Shown here: positions 1-11,043 of the stretch, piece by piece
Layout of the letters: every line of letters starts with the position of its first letter
How positions within the stretch are numbered: the stretch's first letter is position 1
Origin: Elysia crispata
Lineage: Eukaryota > Mollusca > Gastropoda > Plakobranchidae
Direction of reading: 5' to 3'
DNA length: 64,000 bases
Assembly: GCA_033675545.1 (NCBI GenBank)
Contig: JAWDGP010007415.1
Coordinates: 42,501-106,500 of the forward strand
Translations under genes and position numbers: made by a program
Notes under the pieces: generated by a model
What the model was told of the DNA's origin: nothing
Seen by the model: only the letters and a program-made list of their open reading frames with translations
The model's database searches: none

Positions 1-1618
1 CCCCAAATTTTTATTTATTTATCTTGTTAACATTCCATAAAATTGCGCCTTCATAGAGTTACGTAATCGGGACTACTTTCACTTATAATGCGATCACGGT
101 CAAGGTCGACAGGAAAGACTAGAAACAGCATTCTTGTGAGTGTGGCTGTAAAAGTAAAAATTTACCTGTTTTCTAAGCTGCTGGCCGTTCATTTCATTGA
201 TAAAGTTGAATTTCAAAGCACTTTTTATTTTATGCCATTGAACCGTCTAGCTCCTTCACAAGATAATAATACAAAAAATAACGACTGGTGAAGATCTAAA
301 CATTGAAGTTCAATGAATGACGTTTTTCCGTTCCTTACTCCAAGCTCGTACACCCTAGTGAGTTAATTTATCATCTTTGAATCGAATTGAAGACTTCATT
401 CGGTGACTTCGAATCCTGACGCGTCTGATAACAGTGATATGTAACTATACATTTCAAAATGTTTTGTTATTTAATTTAAACAATCCTGTAACTGATATAC
501 AATTGTAATCAATTCCAAGATGATGTCTTCCGAATGGATACGGCACCTCTAGCATATTAAAGACGGTGTTTCATCGGGCCATAGAAAAAAATTGGCTTGG
601 TTTTTGTACGGACAATAAAGAAGAAAGAAACCACATACCAATGAAAAACTACGGCATCATATGTCCTATATCCTATATTATTATACTAAACCAATTTACC
701 CAATTGGAAGTCCAACCCAAGAAGGTAGGCTAAGTTTAACGAGTCTAGGGTAACAAACTATACGTCGATTCAGCATAGAGGAAAAAAACTTTCATTTCAT
801 CTTGCCCAAACCTCCCTAGATCTCGTATGAGGATTGAGTGATCTGCGCACACCATGTATAGCGCCTACATCAGTATAATAGAGGTTGGACCAGACTGCTC
901 CACATCACTTGAAGACAACACGCGGAAGGACCTGACGATAGACGCTTGGAAGTTACACCAAGACAGACAACCTAACACCGACAAGCCAGTTACACAGGTA
1001 ATATTTTTAGTTCATTCACAGCCCACCCTCAAGTTCAGGTCTGTGGATGGAGATTCGGCTTGGAGCCCTGTATTTCCCTGGTACAACAAGACAAGTATTA
1101 CAAACACAAGACTAACATAAAATTATGCTTCTGCTTATTTTCATGACTTTCATTTTAAAAACTGTAGTTAGCAAACTACAACTCTACTCACAAAAACAAT
1201 GAAGTCGCTCAACAACAAAAAAGGTCGTGTTCACTGTGAACCTCAGAGCATCTTTACAAGCCTCTTCTTATTGGTTGATAAAAATATCCATCAAATTTTA
1301 GACTTCTGGGTAGTAAAAAATTTGGGTAAGAAAGGCGGAAACAACTTTTGTTCACATCAAATTTAAAAAAAATTAATTAAAAAAATAGTTGTTTTTTTGT
1401 TTTACGTGTGCCTTTTCTTTTGACTGACCCCGTTGGTTATAGTGTTAGTGGGCACAATAGTGACATTCTGACTTTTTGTTATCAGGCTTGAGTTGTATAT
1501 ATTTCTTCGCACATTCATCCAAAACAAAAATGTTTAAGAGGGGAGCTTGTTATGTGGGGTTCTATGCTTTATTGTTCATTTTGTTAGCGAGCGAGAGACT
1601 AACAAAAAGGTGATAAGA
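1..1618. other. No supported gene
   Basis: AT-rich non-coding sequence. The short open frames, including one at 854-1120, have no recognisable domain, no repeat partner and no convincing splice context. Bases 66-130 resemble 21950-22007, so this edge probably belongs to the same duplicated landscape as the 22-kb region. Confidence 0.5.
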
Positions 1619-1628
1619 ATAGTTTCAG

Positions 1629-2275
1629 TTTTCAAAGTTTATTGAGAGCAATAAAACAAATATATTTTACAAATCACTGTAAACAGCATGGGGTTTACAT
1701 TCATTTTAAATTCTCTCGTAACACACTTTCGTTCATTGGAGTAGGGGTAGATACAGAAAAACATTTTTAGTATAAGAATTAACAATACGTGCGTGATATA
1801 TTAAAAACGAAGTAGGTGTAAAGTGCCAATAAAATGTCTATATTGCAGATGTAACTGACTTAGGGATGATCATCTTCCCGTTGTTTGTGGTCGTCTCGTG
1901 GTCAGCGGTCATCGTATTGGGTATTGGTTATTGTCGGTGGGGAGTGTTGACGTTGTTGGCCATCCTTTCGTCGGTGGGGTCTTGGCGGTGGTCATCCTCG
2001 CGTGGTTTACCCGCTAGAGGTTGAGGAAATCATTGGCCAGGCGGCATGAGTCTTCGACAGATGGCTGCCACATCTTGCGTCTGGCCTCATTCCACTACCT
2101 CCGGGAGATGTCTAGGCTCGCCTGAATGAGGTCGTTCTCTTAGACACAGGGACCGAGGGCGCCTACCACCAGTGGCAGGACGGTCCCAAGGTGGCGGCAC
2201 TTCTCCTTCTTCTCGTCTGCCGCGCGGTGCAGGTTCGCGGGGTCGTCGAAGGGTGTTGTGACGTCGATAACGGGA
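1629..2275 (-). pseudogene. R2/NeSL-type retrotransposon 3' end: endonuclease fragment plus 3' tail
   Basis: Minus-strand translation from 2272 downward gives D-V-T-T-P-F-D-D-P-A-N-L, K-K-E-K, V-L-P-L-V-V-G and D-S-C-R-L-A-N-D-F-L, matching the restriction-like endonuclease C-terminus seen more completely at 24.06-24.48 kb. Two in-frame stops (in the G-P-C-V-stop stretch and in R-R-stop-W-N-E) show it is dead. The 3' tail at 1629-1690 resembles the tails of copies A (16109-16175) and B (35658-35730). This copy therefore shows the order endonuclease, then 3'UTR, then tail, which A and B have lost in part. The 5' side is cut at about 2275, where a duplicated gene block begins. Confidence 0.7.
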
Positions 2276-2542
2276 TATTATAATAGTTGGTCTTAACAAA
2301 TACAGTAGAATGAACATTCAATACGTAAGAAAATGATGATTAATAGCTTTACGAACCCCAGTAACTTAAATAACTAAACATCAGATAGACTTCCGACTCA
2401 AGCTCCTAAATCAAGCTCAAACAGTTTGAGATAAACGTCAAACTCAAGAAAACGAAAGATTAAAGGTGTGTTTTAGTTTTAAAGAATACAGTGAAGTTAA
2501 GCAGAAATGTAAAAATGATAAACATAGCATATAATCAAATAC
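2276..2542 (-). repeat. Duplicated sequence downstream of cassette E1
   Basis: This stretch recurs at 7610-7935 and 33385-33677 with high identity, always just downstream (minus-strand sense) of a coiled-coil cassette or its remnant. No open frame persists between copies, so it is read as intron or 3' flank of the duplicated gene unit. Confidence 0.65.
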
Positions 2543-2704
2543 CTTGTTTTTAAAAAGATGACGGGATCGCCGATTTTAATTTGTTATATTCATTCAATTC
2601 TTTCCTTTTTTCCTCTAATTGTAGCCTTTTTCTCTCCACTGCACGCTCTAGTAAACCAAGTTCTTCCTGTAATCTTCGGGCCGTTTGGAGCAGTTCTTCG
2701 ACGT
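2543..2704 (-). CDS. Coiled-coil exon cassette E1
   Basis: An exon-like unit, host gene not recognised. A pyrimidine-rich acceptor ending CTTCCCAG lies just upstream, and the exon opens ACGTCGAAGAACTG. In the frame shared by all copies this reads D-V-E-E-L (first base of the Asp codon from the previous exon), then a Lys/Arg/Glu/Leu-rich stretch predicted to form a coiled coil. It reaches the conserved Tyr after 36 residues, then K-L-K-S-A-I-P-S-S-F and a TAA stop at 2550-2552. Seven bases after the stop stands a consensus-like donor, CAAG|GTATTTG. Its partner E6 (21.5 kb) has almost identical flanks but a strongly different core. Function is unknown; a role as an alternative C-terminal coiled coil is inference. 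Confidence 0.6.
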
Positions 2705-2820
2705 CTGGGAAGCAAGCAAATGTTGGATTAAAAAAATATATGTTTATTAATAGCATGCAGTTGCAGTGCTTTCAAAATATTTTTCCCCTTTGTACAGATT
2801 AAAATCTAATTAAAATCTAA

Positions 2821-3960
2821 TTAACACTTTCCGTACCCCAAGCCGGGTGACCCGGCTCTGATTTTTGAGAGTTCCTAGACCTCAAGCCGACTCACCCGGC
2901 TCGCTGTTATAAACTTATTTTCCGATCATGTCTGAAAAATCTCCGAAGTAATATTCTGCGCATGTCTAGATATAGCTTCCTTCTTCCTTTCTCTTAAGTT
3001 TCAAAGAAAAGGTGGTTGTAATTGTCTTGAAGTTGAGCAAACTTTTAGATCGGAATCTGGTGTTTTGAATCGAGCTGAATTGATAGCAATGTCGGGTGAA
3101 CGCCCCCAAAAGCGACTATGTTCATCTGATGTTAGAAAAATGATAGAAACCTGGGCTGATGCTGAAGAACATGGAATTATTTCCGAAAATAGCGATAGTG
3201 ATCCGATTTCTCATGTAGATTTAGATCAGTTGTCATTTCATGGAAGCCATTCATGAGTTTTTGGTTATAATTGATCTCCTAAAAGAGGGTGATAGCTGAA
3301 AAATCAAGGTGCTGAAAGATTTAATAACATTCTTGGGTCCAAACCTCAAAGTGCCGCCGTGGAGACAAATATATAGAACGCGACATCTTTGTCTATATCG
3401 CTGCTCATAATAGTCTCAACAGCTCTGAAGGAATCATCCGAGACAGAGGCTTAAGACTGTGTTTTGAGAAGAGTTTAGTGGCGTAACATCGCGCTCGTCG
3501 CATTAAGGTGCGTGTGAAAGACGCCAGGATTCCTAGAGACACTATTGTCGTTACTCTTAGGTTTCCCCCCCACTCCCCTAACTTCTCAACTATGATAATG
3601 CGCAGTTACTTCAATCAGAAGGTTCATCCTTACATTCCACACACCATTATTGCTTTTGTCATCACCTTGTTTTCAGGGTAAGGACAAACACAAACGCAAT
3701 ACAAAGTCAGTATAAATATGGTCGTAGTGGCAAGATGATCACGCTAAGCAACAGCGTTCAGCTGATCTTTTTTTGTATTAACTGCAGGAGAGAGTTCCTG
3801 AGAGAATCTCTGCCCGCAGTTCCGTGCAACAGCTGTCCTTCAGATGCAAGGAGAGATCTTTTAAGCACATCGCTACAGACCTTGCGTGGAGTTTCAGTAG
3901 GGGAAAGAAACCCATAAAATGCTTCTTCCCAAAACAAAACTGGTGCGGTATATAAACTTT
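2821..3960 (+). mobile_element. piggyBac-like element remnant (5' end and internal part)
   Basis: The left edge sits at a TTAA (2821-2824), the target used by piggyBac transposases, followed by CACTTTC and a GC-rich palindrome (GCCGGGTGACCCGGC) with a second related hairpin downstream. The same end occurs at 21784 at the equivalent point of the E6 intron. A short open frame (3089-3256) could be the start of a transposase. The part from about 3230 onward recurs at 8705, 13405 and 22325. No matching right end with TTAA was found, so the assignment rests on the left end and is moderate. Stops in all frames make it non-functional. Confidence 0.45.
3089..3256 (+). pseudogene. Putative transposase N-terminal fragment
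   Basis: An open frame of 55 codons from ATG at 3089. It is acidic and Ser/Asp-rich (S-E-N-S-D-S-D-P), as is common at the N-terminus of piggyBac-family transposases, and lies about 265 bases inside the TTAA end. It stops at 3256 and the following sequence has no continuing frame. The family call is inference from composition and position; no catalytic motif is present. Confidence 0.35.
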
Positions 3961-4128
3961 ATATTAGATTGTACTGGTACTGGTGCATAGCCCTCTGTAT
4001 CCAGTAGGCCATGACTAGTGCCATTGCTTACATTTCAGCAAAACTAAGACAGTAAGAGAGTGGAGGGAAAGGAAGTTTTATCCCTGGCGCGAAGCCGGGA
4101 GAGTGACCATCGTCCAGTTCTGACTCAA

Positions 4129-4340
4129 TCATTGAATTGAATCACTCTTCGTGAGAGCTTTAGTTCTTGGGAGGAGACGTGCTAAGTCTTCAAGGTTCTG
4201 TTCTGCAGATTTCAATCTCTTGTATTCCAGCAATTCTTCTTGTACGCCCGCAAATTCGGCCTTTTTAGCATTGGCCGCCAATTCTATAATCCGCAGTTCT
4301 TCTTTCAGCCGATGTTCTTTTCTTATCAATTCTTCTACGT
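4129..4340 (-). CDS. Coiled-coil exon cassette E2
   Basis: Acceptor GCTTCCCAG is followed by ACGTAGAAGAATTG, giving D-V-E-E-L, then 36 residues to the conserved Tyr in L-L-E-Y-K-R-L-K-S-A. The core has the family pattern E-E-L-R, E-L-A-A-N-A-K-K and V-Q-E-E-L-L-E-Y. Unlike E1, E4, E6 and E8 it does not end in the short tail but runs on for about 24 further residues to a TGA at 4129-4131; no donor follows. The extension is not shared and may reflect loss of the original tail. Upstream intron sequence (4341-4790) is nearly the same as that of E3. Confidence 0.55.
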
Positions 4341-4790
4341 CTGGGAAGCAAGCAAATGTTGGATTCTAAAAAAATATGTTTATTAATAGCATGCAGTTGC
4401 AATGCTTTACATTTAAAATATTTTTTTTCTTTGTACGGATTACAATCTAATAAAGTTGTCTTTATATAAGATAGCTATACCCTATTTTTTTAAATAGGTG
4501 ATTCAAACATGCTGTTGTGATACAGCATCATTTTGTCACAAGGCTGTTAAGGACAGGCTCATTCCTTTGGCATGTCTCCTCACTTGCTTCCCATTGTGCT
4601 CTTCTTGATGCGCCGTTTTTCTTTCCTCTGGTGACCGGGGCCAGGGTCAATCACTCTGTATGCTGGGGGTATAACTCCATGGTAATCCTGGCATTTTGGT
4701 AGGATTGGTGGAACGTGGGGAGCTCTGGTGCGGCATCTGCTTCAAGCCAGTGAAAATAGGTGATTCAAACATGGAAGCGGTGAACAAAAC
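4341..4790 (-). repeat. Duplicated intron segment upstream of E2
   Basis: Near copies lie at 5874-6290 and, more diverged, at 12925-13400 and 25825-26280. Each copy begins at the cassette acceptor and includes the same AT-rich and C/T-rich landmarks. No common open frame survives, so it is read as intron duplicated with the cassette. Confidence 0.7.
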
Positions 4791-5460
4791 CTTTATCTTT
4801 TGAATACTGTCCTCTAAATGTTTATGCAATGAAAATCTAAAATTGATACTTTCAAGCTCTTTTTTATAGCCACTGTGACCGACACCAGTTTCAGACAATA
4901 GATGGCAAATCTTCATACCCTACCAGCTGTACTTCTTCTTGTATAGTTTTCTTTTTGCCCAGCTTCAAGGATATGCTTTCTTAGCCTTTGATAGATGTAC
5001 CGTGGCTACATTGGGTGCCATGCCAAGGTGTTCTAAGAACAAATTCGGGGAGAATCCGGAATGCTGTTTTTTCAAGCATATCCGTAGTTTTAACCCGCCA
5101 AGAGCACACGGAAAAAAAGTGTCTGTAATGTTTCCTGTAACTAAATGTTTCATTTCTTTTAAACTCACATGCTAATATAACCCAGGAGTGTTATTTCCTA
5201 TCCATGATTGTATATCTTCACGTACCGAGACATGTCCACAAGTTTTGGATCGTTTGCCCACCATAGATATGTCAAAATAGACGGCGTCTTCAAGTTCGTT
5301 GGGTCCTGTGATCCCCATGGCGCACATCACTTAAGAGTGTCGGTTGGAAACTTAAACGGACAGTACTGTTTTTATTTGCTGAAAGTGAGAACGCCTATCT
5401 TTGTTCTCTGCCTTGTCACTCCCGTTTCTTGTATTCGCTCTGTATGAGGTCTTATTTTTT
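4791..5460 (-). repeat. Duplicated block with possible decayed upstream exons
   Basis: Three related copies: here, 26280-27050 and 32690-33060. On the minus strand short frames are shared, for example G-G-L-K-L-x-I-C and S-P-N-x-F-L-x-H-x-G-M-A-P (4965-5168 here), and S-V-R-E-x-I-Q-S-W-I-G-N near 5190-5235. These may be upstream exons of the gene whose last exon is the coiled-coil cassette, or merely duplicated non-coding sequence that stays open by chance. I do not recognise the protein. Stops and frame changes between copies argue that most are decayed. Confidence 0.4.
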
Positions 5461-5721
5461 TCGGAATATACCTAAATTTGTTACCTTTCAAACGAAATTT
5501 AGTCCTTAAAACGTCCAGAATGAAATAGTTTCAGATTCACAGTTAGAAGAAAAATGCTTTCACATTGTCTGCAATGTGCGTTGGTAACATGCGGACTTGA
5601 AACCTTTTTTTAGAGGCTTACACACTAACATAAACCAACCAAAGCCCTGCAAAAACGTGGTGCGGTTAAAATTAACCAAAAGAAAGAGACTGACCAAATA
5701 TTCCAGTTACATGCTTTTTTT
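5461..5721 (-). repeat. Duplicated sequence downstream of E3
   Basis: A related copy lies at 25430-25675, in the same position relative to the shortened cassette at 25776-25824. Both are AT-rich and lack a shared open frame. The pairing shows that the 5.5-6.3 kb and 25.4-26.3 kb stretches are copies of one gene unit. Confidence 0.6.
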
Positions 5722-5873
5722 TTACTGTGACGGAAGAGCAGTTTTCAAGCGATTATATTCCATCAGCTCAATTTGAGTTCTTTGAAGTTCTTTTCTTTTT
5801 TCATTTGCCGCTATTTCCAGCTTTTTCAGTTCATTTTTGGCAATTGCTTCTCTTCTTATTAGTTCTTTTACGT
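5722..5873 (-). CDS. Coiled-coil exon cassette E3
   Basis: Acceptor CTTTTCCTAG is followed by ACGTAAAAGAACTA, giving D-V-K-E-L-I-R-R-E. The core then follows the family pattern with no insertion or deletion (K-L-E-I-A-A-N-E-K-R, I-E-L-M-E-Y) and ends L-K-T-A-L-P-S-Q before a TAA at 5722-5724. It is intact although strongly diverged from E1 and E6, which suggests that the coding frame has been kept by selection. No donor is obvious after the stop. Host protein unknown. Confidence 0.6.
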
Positions 5874-6289
5874 CTAGGAAAAGAGCAAATGTTTGATTTA
5901 AAAAAATATGTTTATTAATAGCATGCAGTTGCAGTGCTTTACATTTAAAACATTTTTTTTCTTTGTACGGATTAAAATCTAATAAAGTTATCTTTATCTT
6001 AGACAGTTATACCCTATTTTTTTAAAATAGATAATTCAAACATGCTGTCGTGATACAGCATCAGTTTTTCACAAGGCTGTCAAGGAACGGCCCATTCTTT
6101 TGGCATGTCTCCTCACTTGCTTCCCATTGTGCTCTTCTTGATGCGCCGTTTTTCTTTCCTCTGGTGACCGGGGCCAGGGTCAATCACTCTGTATGCTGGG
6201 GGTATAACTCCATGGTAATCCTGGCATTTTGGTAGGATTGGTGGAACGTGGGGAGCCCTGGTGCGGCATCTGCTTCAAGCCAGTGAGAT

Positions 6290-7045
6290 TTGACTGCCTT
6301 CGCTGGAACTGAAGAGACGTCCTCCGCTGTGATAGTGGGGTTATCGCTGGAGGCGTCGATCTTGCTGTGCAGACGAGAGGCAGCATGGCGAGCTCGTGTC
6401 CACAGGTTGGCCCGGGTCGACTGGTGGCGGAACCTGTACAGGCCGCCACTCTTGTCGCCGCTCAGGAAGGCATCGACCGGGATGTCATCATCAGGTTGTA
6501 TGAGGCGGCTCATGCCGCTAGTTATAGTGTCTCTCAGCTGACTCCAAGCGGTATTGGAGACCACCTCGTCGTCCGAGCTCTACGATCCAGATGTCAGCAT
6601 CTTCTAACAATGGTGTTATGGCCAATCCACCCACTCTCCGGCTGGCATGGAACAGCGCCCGGGAAGTGGCTGCGGGGACTCTGGCGATGTTTCTGAGAAG
6701 AGATCTGGCCTGTTCATCGATTTCCCGCAGGGATGGAATGAGCTGAGACCGTAGCGCCTCAAGTTTCTGCCAGGGCGCCAATAGCGACTCCTGGAGGAGA
6801 TTCATCATTCTTGGTACGTCCGTACCTGGGCGGTAAAGCAACTTGGCTCCCGTTGGTAGGTTTCTGTCTCGTCTTCGCCCAGGGTTTTGATGTCGCCCTC
6901 TTTAATCCTGAGCTCGGGCGCAGGAGTCACAGTTCGTCCTCGGAAGGTCAGGGACGAACACTTGGCCGGGTTGAAGGCTAGACCGATCCTGGCTGCCGTG
7001 TGGTACATCCAGCGTACGGGCTATGCTGGACGGTCCTGCCGAAAA
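6290..7045 (-). pseudogene. R2/NeSL-type retrotransposon fragment (thumb and C-terminal part of RT)
   Basis: Minus-strand frames at 6518-6841 and 6290-6564 match the post-catalytic part of copies A and B (L-L-Q-E-S-L-L-A-P-W-Q-K-L-E, N-I-A-R-V-P-A-A, G-L-A-I-T-P-L-L-E-D-A-D-I-W, D-D-I-P-V-D-A-F-L-S-G). The stretch carrying YADD is missing: sequence corresponding to the catalytic region is joined directly to the part after it near 7030. At the low-coordinate end the frame runs on beyond the point where A and B are deleted, then enters the duplicated host intron. Several frame changes show it is dead. Confidence 0.75.
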
Positions 7046-7529
7046 CTTGGATTCTTGTGTTTTGAGAAGAGTTTAGTGGCGTTCATCATAGACTTTCTTG
7101 AAAAAGCTGTCGGATGGACAGTAAAATACCAATTGACCAAAGAAAACATTTTTTTACAAGAAGATAAAGAGATATACTGAATAAAATCTTTACAAATACA
7201 CATGTAAATATATGAAGTTAAATCAAACTCTTTACTTGCGTTATCACCAAAGTCTCATTAAAAGGACAGGGCCAGTGCCAAGACCTTGAAAATTTTTCAG
7301 GATTTACATAGCACTTAAATGGGAGCATACTTGTATTTAAATTTAATTTGAGTGCTAAATTACAAATAAAGATAACAAGAGCTCCACCAATCCTTTTGTA
7401 ATAATTTTATGATAAAGAACAATGCCATGCTTGTCTTATGGTCAGCCTGTTCACTTACATCCATTTTATTGGGATTGGTTAGTATAGAAGCATTTTTAGT
7501 GGTCTTTTTTTCACAAAAGAGCTCTACAT
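7046..7529. other. No supported gene
   Basis: Begins with about 25 bases also found in the piggyBac-like repeat (near 3460) and is otherwise AT-rich with no conserved frame. It reads as a patchwork of older repeats. Confidence 0.4.
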
Positions 7530-7940
7530 CCGAAATTTCAAAAAGAACCCCCCCTTCCCACCTGTTTTCCACCCAATAAGGCACACGTAATATTATAAGG
7601 TTGGAATAAATTTATAACGGGATATTATAATGGTTGGTCTTAACAAATACAGTAGAATGAACATTCAATACGTAAGAAAATGATGATTAATAGCTTTACG
7701 AACCCCAGTAACTTAAATAACTAAACATCACATAGACTTCCGACTCAAGCTCCTAAATCAAGCTAAACAGTTTGAGATATATGTCTAAAAGATTTATAGG
7801 CAAAAAAAAAACAAAAAAAAACCTCAAGAAAAGGAAAGATTAAAAGTGTTTTTTAATTTAAAAAAATATAGTGAAGTTAAGCAGAAATGAAAAAATGATA
7901 AATATGGCATATAATCAAATACCTTGTTTTTAAAACTAAA
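7530..7940 (-). repeat. Duplicated block ending in a cassette remnant
   Basis: Matches 33310-33690 closely. It ends (minus-strand start) with the same AAACAAG|GTATTTG donor-like sequence that follows cassette stops, but the exon body is gone: a retrotransposon fragment occupies 7960-8245, and the same 40-base exon-end sequence appears again at 8245-8285. The duplicated exon end suggests recombination between two cassettes. Confidence 0.6.
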
Positions 7941-7959
7941 GCGGGAGCAGTCCTAATAA

Positions 7960-8245
7960 AGTTGCCTCGCCTCCGCTATCATGTCTCTAGTGACGGTCCT
8001 GGCGTGTTACGTCTCCTCAACGTATTCAGTAAGACGGTCCCGTCCCCCGGAATAGTAGGGGGATTCCTCTCCTAGCACCTTCCGCAGTGCCTTCCTTGGA
8101 TAGCGCCCGTAGAGGCGTTGGATTTGTGACGCGTCCTCCGGCCTGTGATGGCGATAGCGCCGCGCCCGCCGCTGTTGATGTCCGTGTTGGTTCCTCCGCC
8201 GTCGCTGTTGAATACCGGCGGAGGACCTGGGCGCGGGCTCCTCAA
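7960..8245 (-). pseudogene. R2/NeSL-type retrotransposon linker fragment
   Basis: A minus-strand frame (8007-8245) matches the segment just before the RT domain of copies A and B: P-A-P-R-S-S-A-G-I-Q-Q-R-R-R-R, then L-Y-G-R-Y-P-R-K-A-L-R-K-V-L-G-E-E-S. It is a basic, Arg-rich linker and carries no catalytic motif. It is cut at both ends and placed between two copies of the same cassette-end sequence. Confidence 0.75.
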
Positions 8246-8274
8246 AATGATAAACATAGCATATAATCAAATAC

Positions 8275-8437
8275 CTTGTTTTTTAGAACAGTGGTGGAAG
8301 ACTATTTTTTAGTCTCTTATAGTGGTCTAGCTCGTCTTGTATCTGACCGATTTCTTCTTCTTTTGCTTCAACCGCTCTTTGCAACGTCCTCAGCTCTTGT
8401 TTTTCAACAGCCTGTAGCTCTACTAACTCTTCGACGT
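8275..8437 (-). CDS. Coiled-coil exon cassette E4
   Basis: Acceptor GCTTTCTTCCCAG is followed by ACGTCGAAGAGTTA, giving D-V-E-E-L-V-E-L-Q. The core is very acidic (A-K-E-E-E-I-G-Q-I-Q-D-E-L) with the invariant spacing to Tyr, then K-R-L-K-N-S-L-P-P-L-F and TAA at 8283-8285. Seven or eight bases later comes the AAACAAG|GTATTTG donor. Upstream similarity to other intron copies breaks off about 20 bases beyond the acceptor, where a different repeat (8460-8700, like 13160-13400) begins. Confidence 0.6.
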
Positions 8438-8459
8438 CTGGGAAGAAAGCAAATGTTAA

Positions 8460-8925
8460 GGATAGGCTCATTGTCTTGCTATCTAGAGTGAGTTCCACAC
8501 TGCTCATGCACCGTTCCTGTCTCCTCTAGCGAGCAGGGCCAGGGTCAGTCTGAATGGAGAGTGTTTCACTCTCTGAGCTGGCGGTTTAACTCCGGAGTAG
8601 ACCTGGAACTTTGTTAGAATTGGTGGCGGCTGGGGAGCCCTGATGCAACATCTGCTTCAAGCAAACGAAAGGTAGAGAAATTTCCACCTCTATTGGGCTC
8701 ATCAGTTGTCATTTCATGGAAGCCACTCATGAGTTTTTCGTTATAATTGATCTTCTAAAAGAGGGTGACAGCTGAAAAATCAAGGTGCTGAAAGATTTAA
8801 TAACATTCTTGGGTCCAAACCTCAAAGTGCCGCCGTGAAGACAAATTTATAGAACGCGACATCTTTGTCTACATCGCTGCTCATAATAGTCTCAACAGCT
8901 CTGAAGGAATCATCCGAGACAGATA
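8460..8925. repeat. Mosaic of duplicated intron and piggyBac-like repeat
   Basis: Bases 8460-8700 match 13160-13400. Bases 8705-8925 match the start of the repeat at 3230, 13405 and 22325, but this copy is cut at 8925 by a short (TA)n run. No coding frame survives. Confidence 0.6.
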
Positions 8926-9149
8926 TATATATATATGTCTGTGTGTGTGCATCATCATTGTGTCGAATTGTCTATCTATAATCTCCCTACCTACATATAG
9001 ATCTATCTATCTCTCTTTCTATGTCTATTTATTTATCTACCTATCTCATTTCTATGTGTCTCATAAATCTCCCAGGAATATCATTATATTTTAAAATATT
9101 TATCTTTTTTTGAAAATTCATCGTTCTTCTTGACGTGTTTTGTGGGCCT

Positions 9150-9150
<1 letters not shown>

Positions 9151-9236
<86 letters not shown>

Positions 9237-9238
9237 TT
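9151..9238. repeat. (CT)n microsatellite
   Basis: About 40 uninterrupted CT units with a slightly impure right edge. The open frame across it is an artefact of the repeat. Confidence 0.95.
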
Positions 9239-10100
9239 TAGTCAAAGGCATCAAAGATCAAGAAGAATTTGTTTTATTTCAGCTCATAAAACTCTCAACC
9301 TAATAATTTTTCTGGCTCCAGCAAAATTTGATACAGGCACAACATAGCTGAAGCGTGCAACACTTTCTTTCCCAAAATACTAAAGCCTTTTGGTCCTATT
9401 TTAATATTTTGCGTTCCTCTGAACATTGGTGGCTTTAAACCGATTACTTTTCCCACAGCAGTTTAAATGATTTAATCATTTACATACTAAGTGTTAGCAA
9501 AAAATTTTAAAATAGAGTGCAGCAGTAATTTTTGTGAATTCCCATTCCCTATATATATATATATATATATATATATTGATATAATTATTCTTAAGCTTTC
9601 GTAGGTAGAAGGAAAAAATGCAGCTTTTAGAACTGTTTGAGAACATCCCACTGTAAAATTAGAGATTTTTAAAAAATTGAAGTAATTCAACTATCGTTTT
9701 CAGAGCATCACTAATCATTCGAGCAATAAACAACTTCCTGCTTGATCGGACTTTGGCCATAACCTTTATCCTGTAAATTGTGTTTGAAAGTGACACTACA
9801 GCTGTAACATATACTTGTCATAAATTCCGTCTTTCATGTGCCTTGCTGTAAAGTGTAAGTTATTGGTTTATTATCGAGGACCTCGTGTTGCCTCACTGAA
9901 CTGTTTTCGTCAGTTTTAATTGCCAAGAGAAATAACGATAACATCTTTTAAAATAAATTCATAAAAACTGTGCCCCGTTAACTCCAGTGGTTTGAATTGA
10001 AAATGACCGAAACATGCTTGATCTTACTAATCAAAACTGCAAGTCACTCAAGGATGCTTAGTGTTATATACATACATGTACCTTCGCCATCAACATCTCT
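9239..10100. other. No supported gene
   Basis: AT-rich sequence with a short (TA)n run at about 9550-9576. No repeat partner in this window and no convincing exon. Confidence 0.5.
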
Positions 10101-10106
10101 TTTTCG

Positions 10107-10187
10107 TGATCGTAGTGGCGCATCGGTATAAGCTAAGTTCTCTGGCAAGGCGATGTGTGCCGAGGCATATCTATGGTTCAAATCCCA
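10107..10187 (+). repeat. Possible tRNA-derived SINE head
   Basis: An A-box-like TGGCGCATCGG (about 10116-10126) is followed after about 50 bases by a B-box-like GGTTCAAATCC (10175-10185), the internal promoter layout of tRNA genes and tRNA-derived SINEs. The cloverleaf is poor, so a functional tRNA is unlikely. No second copy was noticed in this window. Confidence 0.35.
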
Positions 10188-10286
10188 AAAGATCAGGTTT
10201 CTTTTGGGCATTTTAACTTAAAGCCTTATCCTAACAACTGTTGAGCTCTGCATAAAAACTCTAGTTATTATTCTTAGCCTAAGAAC

Positions 10287-11043
<757 letters not shown>

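Noticed and set aside
854-1120. 88-codon frame at the window start
   Set aside because: No domain, no copy elsewhere, no splice or promoter support.
10107-10187. Functional tRNA gene
   Set aside because: A- and B-box-like words are present but a cloverleaf with proper acceptor pairing was not found; kept only as a possible SINE head.
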